From positions 1 to 37,192 of the forward strand of contig NZ_JAAZUI010000025.1 of the NCBI RefSeq assembly GCF_012524075.1: DNA of 37,192 nt, given 5' to 3'. How positions within the stretch are numbered: position 1 is the stretch's first letter; each line of letters starts with the position of its first letter. Below, one piece after another: positions 1-8,933 of the stretch. Origin of the DNA: Lutibacter sp. B1. GTDB lineage: Bacteria; Bacteroidota; Bacteroidia; Flavobacteriales; Flavobacteriaceae. The position numbers and the translations under genes were made by a program. The notes under the pieces were generated by a model that was not told the origin of the DNA, searched no databases, and was given only the letters and a program-made list of their open reading frames with translations.

Positions 1-108
1 TATTTCAATAACATCTTTACTGCATTAATAGCTTATAATTTTAAAGACAAAAAACCTTCTCTTAAAAATAATTTTGTGGATACTAAGCAACTTTATTTAT
101 CTTTTTAG
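1..108 (+). CDS. C-terminal end of an unidentified protein, possibly an outer-membrane beta-barrel (partial)
   Basis: Frame 1 is open from the window edge to a TAG at 106-108, giving 35 codons with no internal stop. The peptide ends in alternating polar and hydrophobic residues with a terminal Phe (TKQLYLSF). That resembles the last beta-strand of outer-membrane proteins such as TonB-dependent receptors. The piece is too short to assign a family; only its position as the 3' end of a plus-strand gene converging on the OmpH-like gene is reasonably supported. The hairpin at 142-181 follows it and could serve both genes. Confidence 0.45.
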   Translation, partial: YFNNIFTALIAYNFKDKKPSLKNNFVDTKQLYLSF

Positions 109-141
109 TTATATCGAACTCACGTTAAATTAGCTTAAAAA

Positions 142-181
142 TTTTGAAAATAAAAAACCCTTTAATAAAATTAAAGGGTTT
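142..181 (-). terminator. Intrinsic terminator of the OmpH-like gene, possibly bidirectional
   Basis: A perfect 12-bp inverted repeat pairs 155-166 with 170-181 around a 3-nt loop. Reading the minus strand, it is followed by a T-rich tract (complement of 142-154). It lies 27 bp beyond the minus-strand stop codon at 208. The plus-strand side is followed by a weaker T-rich run, so it may also end the partial gene at 1-108. Confidence 0.8.
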
Positions 182-207
182 AATTATTTGATTTTTAGCA
201 ATTTAAA

Positions 208-717
208 CTATTCTTTAGAGAAATCTTCATTTAAAATGTCTAAAATATCTTTAGTTACATTTAAGGTTTCATCACCATACATAACAGTACCTTTACCCGA
301 TGTTCCTAATATTAATTTATAACCTTTTGTTTTAGCGTATTCAGCAACAAAACTGTCAACCTTTTTAGTGATAGCTTCGCTATTCTCTTGATTTTCTTTT
401 TGTAATTCTTGAGAAGCCTGTTGTTGTTTTCCTTGTAAAAACTGTTGTTCTTGTTGTAAAGCCTGTTCTGTTTCTGCTCTTTTTTGAGCTGACATTCTTT
501 GTGCTTCTTGATAGTATTTTTGTACTTTTAATTGAAAAGGACCTTGTAAGCTATCCAATTCTTTAGCCATTATTTCTTGTTTTGCTTTTAACTTATCTTC
601 TAAAGCTTTTGTGGCTTTATAATCTTTCATTATAACTTCAACATCAATATAAGCAATTTTAGTTTGAGTACAAGATGCAAGTAGAATTGCAAAAACAACG
701 ATTACTAATTTTTTCAT
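208..717 (-). CDS. OmpH/Skp family periplasmic chaperone-like lipoprotein
   Basis: This 169-residue protein resembles the OmpH/Skp family, periplasmic chaperones that hold outer-membrane proteins in transit. I chose the ATG at 715-717 rather than an upstream start at 768. It gives a clean lipoprotein signal (MKKLVIVVFAILLASC) with lipobox LLASC and lipidation Cys16. The middle, roughly residues 35-125, is a Gln/Glu/Lys-rich alpha-helical coiled coil typical of the Skp tentacles. The C-terminal part (YAKTKGYKLILGTSGKGTV) matches the family's closing beta segment. Skp of E. coli is soluble, and lipid-anchored versions are common in Bacteroidetes. It has its own terminator and appears monocistronic. 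Family assignment is firm; client specificity is unknown. Confidence 0.85.
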   Translation of the reverse strand: MKKLVIVVFAILLASCTQTKIAYIDVEVIMKDYKATKALEDKLKAKQEIMAKELDSLQGPFQLKVQKYYQEAQRMSAQKRAETEQALQQEQQFLQGKQQQASQELQKENQENSEAITKKVDSFVAEYAKTKGYKLILGTSGKGTVMYGDETLNVTKDILDILNEDFSKE

Positions 718-948
718 TTTAATTTGTTTTGGTTTGTTGTTTAAAAATTGCTGCGAATATATAAACAAAAAAGATAGATTGATAAAATATTTTTAAGTAT
801 TAACTTAATTTATTATCATTACAACTATTATAATTTATTTCTATTAAAATATATCGATAAAAATCAATTTTAGAATGTTATTTTGAAATTTAAATATCAA
901 AGTACTCCAAATGCTCAGAAAAGCTCTTAAATCGCTTTAAAATGATTT

Positions 949-1800
949 TTAAACGTTTTTAATGATATAAATTAAAGACGAATACTCTTTTGAAGTGGAT
1001 GCTTTAATATTTGAAAGTAAACCTAAACAAAAAGCTTTAAAAAAATTGTTATTTCCTGTTTTATATTTTTCGCTTAATAAGGAAACATAAAAAGAATCAA
1101 ACTTCATTGGAAGGATTTTTACAACGTCCATTTTTTGCTTTTCAAAAAGTAGTTGAATAGATTTTTTAGAAAAATGCCACAAATGTCTTGGCACATCAAA
1201 AGCGGCCCAAAATTGTTTGTAATGGTTTGCATCAAAACTTTTAAAATTAGGAACCGCAATTACCAAAACTCCATTTGGTTTTAACAAGGTTTTTAATTTT
1301 GAAATATATTCATCTAAATTAGGAACGTGTTCTAAAACATGCCATAAAGTTATTACATCAAACTTGTTGTCTAATTCATCAATGTTAGAATAAATTTTTG
1401 TGTTTTCGCCTAGTTTATTTTTGGCATTTTTTTGGGCTTTATCATTTGGTTCTACTCCAACTACATCCCAATTATTATTTTTACAAGTAAACAAAAAATC
1501 ACCTGTGCCACACCCTACATCTAAAATATTTTTTCCGTCTGTATTGAATGAATTAATAAGCATCAGCTTTTTATGTAAAGCATATTTTTTTACAATTTGA
1601 TACAGCTTTTCTATTAATGATTTTTTTGAATCAGTATGAGAAATATAATCTTCACTCTCGTAATAAAAAGGTAGCTCTTCAGGTTCAGGTTTAGGAAAAG
1701 TTTCGAGCATTTCAAACTTGCTATTATATAGCAAATCAAACTTTTTATTTGATACTGTATAATCAAGACACGTTAAAAAAACATCCTTATTTCTACTCAT
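949..1800 (-). CDS. Class I SAM-dependent methyltransferase
   Basis: This 283-residue protein has a Rossmann methyltransferase core. Motif I is DVGCGTG at about residues 94-100, with acidic motif II near VVGVEPND and a post-core HVLEHVPNL segment around 155-163. This is the Methyltransf_23 type. The first 70 residues carry a segment seen in methyltransferases that act on sugars, lipids or quinones, but no substrate can be read from the sequence. It lies downstream of mnmG on the same strand, separated by a parS-like palindrome. It may be cotranscribed, but neighbouring tRNA-modification genes do not prove a tRNA substrate. The ATG at 1798-1800 fits the N-terminus. Confidence 0.8.
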   Translation of the reverse strand: MSRNKDVFLTCLDYTVSNKKFDLLYNSKFEMLETFPKPEPEELPFYYESEDYISHTDSKKSLIEKLYQIVKKYALHKKLMLINSFNTDGKNILDVGCGTGDFLFTCKNNNWDVVGVEPNDKAQKNAKNKLGENTKIYSNIDELDNKFDVITLWHVLEHVPNLDEYISKLKTLLKPNGVLVIAVPNFKSFDANHYKQFWAAFDVPRHLWHFSKKSIQLLFEKQKMDVVKILPMKFDSFYVSLLSEKYKTGNNNFFKAFCLGLLSNIKASTSKEYSSLIYIIKNV

Positions 1801-1832
1801 CTGTTATTTAAACTTATTCGAATTTGATACTA

Positions 1833-1848
1833 TGTTCCACGTGGAACA
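1833..1848. promoter_or_regulatory. parS-like ParB binding site (downstream of mnmG)
   Basis: TGTTCCACGTGGAACA is a perfect 16-bp palindrome. It matches the chromosomal parS architecture (Bacillus consensus TGTTTCACGTGAAACA) with C/G substitutions at symmetric positions. It sits in the gap between the mnmG stop (1856) and the methyltransferase start (1800), and an identical copy lies on the other side of mnmG. The expected function is loading of ParB/Spo0J for origin segregation. The parA and parB genes are not in this window. Confidence 0.8.
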
Positions 1849-1855
1849 CTCAACT

Positions 1856-3727
1856 TTATCTTCCCATATACACCAATAAAACTGAAACATCGCTTGGAGA
1901 AACACCACTAATTCTACTTGCTTGAGAAATGGTTGCCGGCTGAATTTTAGTTAGTTTTTGACGCGCTTCAATTGATAAGGATTTAACTTTAGAATAATCA
2001 AAATTTGAAGGAATCAGAACATTCTCTAGCCTATTTAATTTATCGGCCTGATTTTTTTCTTTTTCAATATAACCTGCATATTTTACATGAATTTCAGTCT
2101 GCTCTATAATCTCATAATCTATATTATTCTTTGTAATAAAGGTTTTTACTTTTGGGATTTTTCTGATATCATTAAAGTTTAATTGAGGCCTTGCTGCTAT
2201 TTTAAAAAGCTTCATTGATTGATTAATAACAGCTGTATTATTTTCTTCTAAAATAGGATTTATCACTTCGGGCTTAATGCTGGTTTCTTGTAAAAACTTA
2301 ACAAACAAATCTGTTTTTTCTTGTTTTTCAATTACCCTGTCCATGCGTTCTTTTGAAGCCAAACCTAATTCATAAGACAAAGGTGTAAGTCTTAAATCTG
2401 CATTATCTTGCCTTAATAACGTTCTATATTCAGCTCGTGAAGTAAACATTCTATAAGGCTCTTCAGTTCCTTTAGTAATTAAATCATCAATTAAAACACC
2501 TATATAAGCATCGTTTCTTTTCAATATAAAAGGCTTTCTATTTTGCACATTTAAAGCAGCATTTATACCTGCCATTAAACCTTGGGCTGCCGCTTCTTCA
2601 TAACCTGTAGTACCATTAATTTGACCTGCGAAATATAAGTTTTTAATCAGCTTTGTTTCTAAAGTATGCGTTAATTGTGTTGGCGGGAAATAATCATATT
2701 CAATAGCATATCCATATCTGAAAAATTTCACATTTTCAAAACCGGCAACTTTACGTAATGCTTTATCTTGTACATCTTCAGGTAACGAAGTTGAAAAACC
2801 ATTTACATAAACCTCAACAGTATCCCAACCTTCAGGTTCAACAAAAATTTGATGTCGGTCTTTTGTTGAAAAACGATTAATTTTATCTTCAATAGAAGGA
2901 CAATATCTAGGCCCAATACTTTTTATTCTACCATTAAACATTGGAGATCTGTCAAAACCCGTTCTTAACAAATCATGTACTTCTAAAGAAGTATAACTCA
3001 TATAACAAGAACGTTGCTTTTCTAAAGGTTTTGTGATTGATAAATATGAAAATTTTTCAGGGTTTTCATCACCGGGCTGTTCAATCATTTTTGAAAAATC
3101 TAAAGATCTGCCATCAACACGTGGTGGTGTTCCGGTCTTCATTCTTCCCGCTTCAAAACCCACTTTAACCAAATCTTCAGTAATACCTGTTGCCGCTCTT
3201 TCTCCCACTCTACCTCCACCAAAAGTTTTATTACCAATATGAATTAATCCATTTAAAAAAGTTCCGGCCGTAATTATTACTGTTTTAGATTTAATTTCAA
3301 TTCCTAAAGAAGTTTTAACCCCAATAATTTTATCACCTTCAAACAACAACCCATTAACCGTATCTTGATAAAAATCTACTTTCTCTGTTTGTTCCAACAT
3401 AGTTCTCCAACATTCAGCAAAACGCATTCTATCACTTTGAGCTCTTGGGCTCCACATTGCGGGTCCTTTTGATTTATTCAACATTTTAAACTGAATAGCC
3501 GTTTTATCCGTAACAATACCGCTATAACCACCTAAAGCATCTATCTCTCTTACAATTTGTCCTTTTGCTATTCCTCCCATAGCAGGATTGCAGCTCATTT
3601 GCGCAATGTTTTGCAAATTCATTGTAATAAGCAATGTTTTTGCGCCCATATTAGCACTTGCTGCTGCAGCTTCACCACCAGCATGCCCACCACCAACTAC
3701 TATAACATCATAAACCGTATCAAACAT
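1856..3727 (-). CDS. mnmG: tRNA uridine-5-carboxymethylaminomethyl modification enzyme MnmG (GidA)
   Basis: MnmG is the FAD-dependent partner of MnmE. It installs carboxymethylaminomethyl at wobble U34 of tRNAs using 5,10-methylene-THF. The 623-residue length is standard. The N-terminal dinucleotide-binding motif is VVGGGHAG (residues 10-17). The family signatures GGGRVGERAATG and KTGTPPRVDG follow at about 180-210, with CPSIEDK near 285 and GQINGTTGYEEAA near 375. The C-terminal helical domain ends in ASRISGVSPSDVSVLLVY. It precedes the methyltransferase and follows ybeY on the same strand. Both flanks carry an identical parS palindrome. In many bacteria gidA is an origin-proximal gene, which fits the rest of this window. 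Confidence 0.98.
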   Translation of the reverse strand: MFDTVYDVIVVGGGHAGGEAAAASANMGAKTLLITMNLQNIAQMSCNPAMGGIAKGQIVREIDALGGYSGIVTDKTAIQFKMLNKSKGPAMWSPRAQSDRMRFAECWRTMLEQTEKVDFYQDTVNGLLFEGDKIIGVKTSLGIEIKSKTVIITAGTFLNGLIHIGNKTFGGGRVGERAATGITEDLVKVGFEAGRMKTGTPPRVDGRSLDFSKMIEQPGDENPEKFSYLSITKPLEKQRSCYMSYTSLEVHDLLRTGFDRSPMFNGRIKSIGPRYCPSIEDKINRFSTKDRHQIFVEPEGWDTVEVYVNGFSTSLPEDVQDKALRKVAGFENVKFFRYGYAIEYDYFPPTQLTHTLETKLIKNLYFAGQINGTTGYEEAAAQGLMAGINAALNVQNRKPFILKRNDAYIGVLIDDLITKGTEEPYRMFTSRAEYRTLLRQDNADLRLTPLSYELGLASKERMDRVIEKQEKTDLFVKFLQETSIKPEVINPILEENNTAVINQSMKLFKIAARPQLNFNDIRKIPKVKTFITKNNIDYEIIEQTEIHVKYAGYIEKEKNQADKLNRLENVLIPSNFDYSKVKSLSIEARQKLTKIQPATISQASRISGVSPSDVSVLLVYMGR

Positions 3728-3741
3728 AATTTTACATATTT

Positions 3742-3757
3742 TGTTCCACGTGGAACA
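3742..3757. promoter_or_regulatory. parS-like ParB binding site (upstream of mnmG)
   Basis: This is a second perfect TGTTCCACGTGGAACA palindrome, identical over 16 bp to the one at 1833-1848. It fills the gap between the ybeY stop codon, which begins at 3758, and the mnmG start at 3727. Two exact copies 1.9 kb apart are very unlikely by chance in such AT-rich DNA. The site could also influence transcription between ybeY and mnmG if ParB spreads. Confidence 0.82.
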
Positions 3758-4174
3758 TTATTTAGTTTTAAATAACTTTAAACATTTATCTTCTTCATTT
3801 CGCATTTCTAATTTACCTTCTTCAGTTTTATCAGTAAAGCCCAAATAATGTAAAACACCATGAATAATTACTCTATGTAATTCATTATCAAATGTTTGTG
3901 ATAATTCTATTGCATTTTCTTTAACTCTTTCTACAGAAATAAAAATATCTCCACTAATTAGCTTTCCAAGTGTATAATCAAAACTGATAATATCTGTTAA
4001 TGTATCGTGACTTAAAAACTGAACATTTAATTTATGCAAATACTCATCGTTACAAAAAATGTAATTGATTTCACCTTCAGTAAATCCGTAAGAATCTATA
4101 CAGCTAGAAATCCATTTTTTAACACTACTCTCATCAGTAAGTTTAAAATCGGTTTCGTAATTAAATAAAATCAT
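3758..4174 (-). CDS. ybeY: rRNA maturation factor / endoribonuclease YbeY
   Basis: YbeY is a metal-dependent endoribonuclease involved in 16S rRNA 3' maturation and ribosome quality control. The protein is 138 residues, typical for the family. LSHDTLTDIISFDY (54-67) is the conserved central block, and HGVLHYLGF (105-113) gives the metal ligands His105 and His109. Proteobacterial YbeY has a third His in GYDH; here that position reads Asp115 (GFTDKT). To my knowledge this is the usual Bacteroidetes form rather than a defect. The gene lies between the DUF4175 gene and mnmG on the same strand. Its start is 14 bp from the DUF4175 stop, so the three are probably cotranscribed. Confidence 0.95.
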   Translation of the reverse strand: MILFNYETDFKLTDESSVKKWISSCIDSYGFTEGEINYIFCNDEYLHKLNVQFLSHDTLTDIISFDYTLGKLISGDIFISVERVKENAIELSQTFDNELHRVIIHGVLHYLGFTDKTEEGKLEMRNEEDKCLKLFKTK

Positions 4175-4188
4175 AATATTAATTATTA

Positions 4189-7100
4189 TTATTCCGTTGT
4201 TTTAAAATACTCTTGTACCTTCTTTTGATAAATTGTGCGCAAAGGTAATGATTGTCTGTTTAATATTTCATTATAATTAAAATACTGATTTTGAAGTTTA
4301 ATTTTATCAATATTTCTTTTTTCAAAATCTATTTTATTGGTTTCAGATTTTCGTTTAGTATCTTCACCTTGCTCTAAAGTAGCTTTTTCTAATTTTAACA
4401 ATTCGTAATTAAGTTGTTCCATTTTTTTAATAATCTCCGGTGAAAATCCTTTTTCAAGCATTTCTTTTTCCAACTCTTCCATTTGTTTATCTATATCACC
4501 TGCACCATTCTTTTTGGAATCGCCTTTATTATATCCCAAAATATCTTTTAATAATTCTCGTAATTGAGATTGCTGTTTGTAAATTTCGTAAAGTTCATCG
4601 CTTTGTTGCTCACCATCTTTCCCCGACTTTTCTCCTTCCTTTAAACCTTCTTTCATTTTATCAATAAGATCTCCTTGCTGTTGTATAATATCAGGCAAAC
4701 TAAACTCTTGCGAATTGCCTTTACCTTTGCCAAAACTAGGTGAAGCATTCATTAAACTTTCAAGTAAATCGCTCAAAGAATTTGCCAAATTATTTGCTGC
4801 AGTAATTACAAATTGTTGATTGGATATTCCTTGTTGAAATCTATTATCGGTAAAATTAGCTAAAGCTTCATCTAAATTGTAATGAGCATCAGAAACTTCT
4901 TTTTGAATCATACTGCTCATTTTTACAACTCTTAATGAAAGCATATACAAACTATCATCAATATGCTCAAAATACTCTTTTAAAACATATTGTTGTTTTA
5001 AATTTTTAGGATACTCGGCATTGTTATTATCAATAGATGAAAATTTCTCTAATAAACGCTCTTGATCAAACGAAAATTCAATCAAATTTTCAACAATTTT
5101 ACGTAAATCATCAATATTCTCATCAATTGACTCACCTTCCATTGCTTCCATAGACTGCTTCATACTTTTACTAAGTTGCTGCATTTTTTTAGAAGCAGCT
5201 TTTTGACTTTTTTGTGCTTTACTTTTTTCTTGATTATTTAATTCGTCTAAAGCCTTATTTAAATCATTATTTATATCTTGAGTGTCCTGATTATGTTCAG
5301 GAAGTTTCATTGGTCTTTTAAGCTCTTTATTTTGAGAATCAAGTTCTTTAAAATCATTTTTAATAGCATCAAATTCTTTATTTATTTCTTGCTGCTTTTC
5401 TACTGAATTTTCTTCATTATTCTCATTAGAAATTTCTTCTTGTTTTTTTGCTAATTCATCTAATTTTTCTGAAATCTGATTGGCTTTTTGCTCAACATAA
5501 AACCGTTTGGTGAGTTCCAAAATACGCTCTAAACTTTGCTCGTTTTGCTTATTTTTTTTAGACATTTCCTTTAACTTTTCAACTAAATCTTCTTTTTTTA
5601 ATTTGTCCGTTAACTCCTTTAACTCTTCTAACATTTTTTCCTGTTCTGCCAACTTTTTGGTTTCTTCAATACGCTTCTGCAAATCTTCTTTCTTTTCCTG
5701 TAAATCTTTATTTTCAGGCTGTTCGTTTAAATTCTTTTCTAAATCATTTGTCTGCTTTTGAAACATCTTTTGATATTGCGTTTGTCTTTTAATAAACTCT
5801 TCTAATTTTTTAGTATCATTCCAATCTAAATCAGATTTTTTTTGAAGTTCATTTTTGAAATTATCAATTTCAGAATTAGATTTCTTAGATTTTTCGATAG
5901 TTTTAGAAATAGTGTTTATAGTTTCTTTCTGCTCTTTCAATAAGTCCTCTTTAAGTTCTTCTGAAGTTTTATTATAGTAACTAAACGTACGACTTTTGGT
6001 GTTTTTATTTCCATTAACGGCATCGTTATCAAACACTTTAAAATACATTTCGTACTCAATACCCGGTTCAATTGTAATTCCTTCAGGAAAAACATAATAA
6101 AAATCGGAAAATGTTGATTTTGAAACTTTGATTAAATGCTTTTTAGGGTCATTTTTATTTTCTTTATCATAATACACTAACTGAAGTTTATGAACACCAT
6201 AATCATCACTTATTTGACCAATAAACTGCGCTGGACCTCTGCTAATTGAATCAATATCCGATTTTACAATAATTTTAGGAAATTCATCAGCTACAACTTG
6301 TATTGTAAAGTTTAAAGATTCATAATTAGAAAGCTGTTGGTTTGATGTTGATATTTTATAATTGATTGATTTAAAAACTTGCTGAGAATAACTATACGAA
6401 TCAGAATCTGTTTTGGTAAAATTGGCTGGTTGTTCTTCACTTGAATTAAATAAAACCTTATTTGTTTGATGCGTTTGTACATTCCATTTAATTTTAGTTC
6501 CTTGTGGAACAATAATATTCCCTGTATTTTGAATTACTTCATCTTTTTTTCCGGTATAAAAAGGATAATTTATATCCATTTTTAAATTAGTAATTACAGG
6601 TGTAGCTATACTGTTTATGGTATATGTTTTAGATGCTACATTATTTGCTTTTAAAGTAAAATTTATTGGCTTTTTAATACTTACAAAATTGTATTGAAAT
6701 TTTCCGTTTCGCTTATTTTCCAAATAATAATTTTCATTATCAAAATATATTTTTGCATCTTCTGGAATAGTATTTCCAATAGTTTCAATTTCTAAAGTAA
6801 AAGGATTTCCTTCAATAACATTTAAACTTTCATTCAATACTTTGAAAGAAAAAGGTGCCGGAGGTTCGTACTCTTTTTTATGATGTACAACTCTAGTTAA
6901 ACTATCATTAAAAACCGAAATATTACCAGTAATATAGGTTAGTAGCCAAATAAAAACAGGAATTATGGCATATTTTAAGTATTTTTTATTTTTTGAAAAA
7001 TCAATTGCTCTTTTAAACGGAATAGGATTTAGTTCTTTTGATTTTTGCTCAATACTGGCTTCAATAAGTTCTGAACTTTGTTGAATATTTTGTAATTGCA

Positions 7101-7434
7101 ACATATTCAATAACTTATCTTTAACTTCAGGAAAATGATCTCCTATAATCTTTGAAGCTTCAAACGCTGTAATTCCCTTTTTTAAACCCGATAATTTAAA
7201 TAAAGGAAACAGTATATAAACAACTAATAATACAACTTCAACCAAAATAAAAACCCAAAACAACATGGTTCTTAAAATAGGTTTTAACCATAAAAAATAT
7301 TCAACTAAAAGTGTAAAAATAAAATAAAGAAACCCTATTGTAAAAAACAATAGCATACCTTTAATAAGTTCATTAATATAATATTTACTAATAAACTGAT
7401 GAAGCTTTGCTTGTATGTGTTGAAAATTGCTCAA
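4189..7434 (-). CDS. DUF4175 family large membrane-anchored coiled-coil protein
   Basis: This 1081-residue protein matches the Bacteroidetes DUF4175 family. Two N-terminal transmembrane helices lie at about 22-46 and 55-80, and a third near 150-170. Beta-rich extracytoplasmic domains occupy roughly 190-480. A long Lys/Glu/Gln-rich coiled coil follows from about 480 to 760, with further helical repeats to the C-terminus. No enzymatic motif is visible and the function is not known. The start codon is TTG at 7432-7434, directly after an in-frame TAA; no upstream ATG is possible, and the resulting N-terminus (SNFQHIQAKLHQFI) suits the family. It is 48 bp downstream of the response-regulator gene and 14 bp upstream of ybeY. 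Confidence 0.85.
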   Translation of the reverse strand: MSNFQHIQAKLHQFISKYYINELIKGMLLFFTIGFLYFIFTLLVEYFLWLKPILRTMLFWVFILVEVVLLVVYILFPLFKLSGLKKGITAFEASKIIGDHFPEVKDKLLNMLQLQNIQQSSELIEASIEQKSKELNPIPFKRAIDFSKNKKYLKYAIIPVFIWLLTYITGNISVFNDSLTRVVHHKKEYEPPAPFSFKVLNESLNVIEGNPFTLEIETIGNTIPEDAKIYFDNENYYLENKRNGKFQYNFVSIKKPINFTLKANNVASKTYTINSIATPVITNLKMDINYPFYTGKKDEVIQNTGNIIVPQGTKIKWNVQTHQTNKVLFNSSEEQPANFTKTDSDSYSYSQQVFKSINYKISTSNQQLSNYESLNFTIQVVADEFPKIIVKSDIDSISRGPAQFIGQISDDYGVHKLQLVYYDKENKNDPKKHLIKVSKSTFSDFYYVFPEGITIEPGIEYEMYFKVFDNDAVNGNKNTKSRTFSYYNKTSEELKEDLLKEQKETINTISKTIEKSKKSNSEIDNFKNELQKKSDLDWNDTKKLEEFIKRQTQYQKMFQKQTNDLEKNLNEQPENKDLQEKKEDLQKRIEETKKLAEQEKMLEELKELTDKLKKEDLVEKLKEMSKKNKQNEQSLERILELTKRFYVEQKANQISEKLDELAKKQEEISNENNEENSVEKQQEINKEFDAIKNDFKELDSQNKELKRPMKLPEHNQDTQDINNDLNKALDELNNQEKSKAQKSQKAASKKMQQLSKSMKQSMEAMEGESIDENIDDLRKIVENLIEFSFDQERLLEKFSSIDNNNAEYPKNLKQQYVLKEYFEHIDDSLYMLSLRVVKMSSMIQKEVSDAHYNLDEALANFTDNRFQQGISNQQFVITAANNLANSLSDLLESLMNASPSFGKGKGNSQEFSLPDIIQQQGDLIDKMKEGLKEGEKSGKDGEQQSDELYEIYKQQSQLRELLKDILGYNKGDSKKNGAGDIDKQMEELEKEMLEKGFSPEIIKKMEQLNYELLKLEKATLEQGEDTKRKSETNKIDFEKRNIDKIKLQNQYFNYNEILNRQSLPLRTIYQKKVQEYFKTTE

Positions 7435-7482
7435 TTACTTATTTTTTACTTATGGCTAAAGTTAAAAATAAATAAAATCAAA

Positions 7483-8127
7483 TTACAGAATTACTATTTT
7501 TTCTTTAATAGCGTATAAAACAAGACCAATACGTGTTTTTGCACCAATTTTATCAAACAGTACTTCTCTATAGTTTTCAACTGTTTTTGGGCTTAAAAAC
7601 ATGGCTTCGGCAATTTCCCTGTAAGTTTTTTCGGTACAAGCTAATTTTAAAAATTCCAATTCTCTGTCTTTAAGCTTAATAGAAGATTTCTTTTCTTTTG
7701 TACTAATTGAATTTAAAAGTGTATTTGCAATATTTTCGGTATAGTAAAATCCGTTTGAGTGTACTTCTTTTAAAGCATGGTATAGTATATCCGGGTGAAT
7801 ATCTTTTAATAAATAACCTTTTGCCCCGGCTCTTAGCATTCTTAAAATAGTATCTTCCTCACACTCCATAGATAAAGCCAATACTTTGATTTGGGGATGA
7901 TTTTCCTTTAACCATTGTGTAGCTTCAATGCCATTTATTTGAGGCATCTGAATATCCATTAATACAATTTGAGGATGCTTATTTCCTTTAGAAAAATAAT
8001 CAATGAGTTCTTTACCGTTAGATAAAACTTCTACTACATTAAACTCTTTAAAATTGGAAACTAATCCGTTGAGTGCTTGTGAAAAAAGTAAATGATCATC
8101 AACAATAATTATATTAATTCCATCCAT
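7483..8127 (-). CDS. NarL/FixJ-type response regulator with LuxR HTH domain
   Basis: This is a 214-residue transcriptional response regulator. The receiver domain (residues 4-120) has acidic VDDH (9-12), phospho-acceptor Asp58 in LMDIQMP and the KGYLLKD motif near 105-112. The C-terminal LuxR/GerE helix-turn-helix spans about 148-208 (LKDRELEFLKLACTEKTYREIA, then SPKTVENYR). Its start lies 25 bp beyond the histidine kinase stop, so the two form a transcribed cognate pair. The target genes cannot be read from the sequence; the neighbouring 7-TM genes are obvious candidates as inputs or outputs. Confidence 0.93.
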   Translation of the reverse strand: MDGINIIIVDDHLLFSQALNGLVSNFKEFNVVEVLSNGKELIDYFSKGNKHPQIVLMDIQMPQINGIEATQWLKENHPQIKVLALSMECEEDTILRMLRAGAKGYLLKDIHPDILYHALKEVHSNGFYYTENIANTLLNSISTKEKKSSIKLKDRELEFLKLACTEKTYREIAEAMFLSPKTVENYREVLFDKIGAKTRIGLVLYAIKEKIVIL

Positions 8128-8152
8128 TTATAACTTTATTTGGGCTGAGGTG

Positions 8153-8929
8153 TTATTTAGGACAACTAATATATAACATAGTTCCTTTATTTGGAACAGA
8201 TTTTAAATCTAATTTTGCACCAATTAAATTAGCTCGACTTTTCATATTAGTTAAACCTATACCTTTATGGCTAGCTGTATCTTGTACATCAAATCCAATT
8301 CCATCGTCTTTAGCGCATATATCTAACTGATTATCAGTATATTTTAATTCTATATTCAAATTTTTAGCTTTGGAGTATTTTAAGGTATTATTAGAAAATT
8401 CTTGTAAAATTCTAAATAGAATTATTTCTTTTTCATTTGAAAGCTCAAATACATGATCAGACAAATTAAATGAAGCATTAATAACATTTAAACGATTATA
8501 ACGTTCAATTTCAAGTTTAATAGAATTAATTAAACCTTTATTTTTGATTGTTTCAGGATTTAATGATTTTGCTAAACCACGAAGTTCCTGCAAACTTTTT
8601 CCTACAATATCTCCGGTTTCGGCTATTTTAATCTGTTGTTCTTCCGGTAAGCCATATTGAATCATATTCAACTGCATTTTAGCCACAGAAAGAAGTTGGC
8701 CTATATTATCATGAATTTCCCAGCTTATGTTTTGTAATGCTTGTTCTTGAATTTCTAATTTTGATTTATTAATTTCTTCTTCAAAACGCTTTTGAGTTTC
8801 ATGTTGTTTAATTAAAAAATCGGTTTTTTTCTGCTGAAAATAAAAGAAAAATACAATTAAAGTAATTGCCAGTATTAAAACTATAATGGTAGTAACTAAT
8901 ATGAGTACTTGTATTTCTTCTTGATCCAT
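8153..8929 (-). CDS. Sensor histidine kinase, HisKA_3 (NarX-like) type
   Basis: This 258-residue kinase has one N-terminal transmembrane helix (residues 7-30) and almost no extracellular sensor region. A short coiled coil (40-68) leads to the HisKA_3 dimerization box EIHDNIGQ with phospho-acceptor His73. The HATPase domain covers about 160-258 (N-box near FSNNTLKYSKA, G-boxes DDGIGFD and HKGIGLTNMKSRA). I chose ATG 8927-8929. A longer reading from GTG at 8956 adds only residues that overlap the 3' end of the decayed 7-TM copy. With no sensing domain of its own, the kinase probably takes its signal from another protein, plausibly the 7-TM proteins encoded upstream. Confidence 0.92.
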   Translation of the reverse strand: MDQEEIQVLILVTTIIVLILAITLIVFFFYFQQKKTDFLIKQHETQKRFEEEINKSKLEIQEQALQNISWEIHDNIGQLLSVAKMQLNMIQYGLPEEQQIKIAETGDIVGKSLQELRGLAKSLNPETIKNKGLINSIKLEIERYNRLNVINASFNLSDHVFELSNEKEIILFRILQEFSNNTLKYSKAKNLNIELKYTDNQLDICAKDDGIGFDVQDTASHKGIGLTNMKSRANLIGAKLDLKSVPNKGTMLYISCPK

Positions 8930-8933
8930 AATT

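Noticed and set aside
5507-5761. Cys/Phe-rich plus-strand open frame opposite the DUF4175 coiled coil
   Set aside because: The composition is the mirror of Lys/Glu-rich codons. Such antisense frames are expected opposite coiled coils.
6497-6510. parS-like GTTCCTTGTGGAAC inside the DUF4175 gene
   Set aside because: It differs at the two central left positions from the parS palindrome and encodes an ordinary peptide. It is most likely a chance near-match, although a third ParB site cannot be fully excluded.
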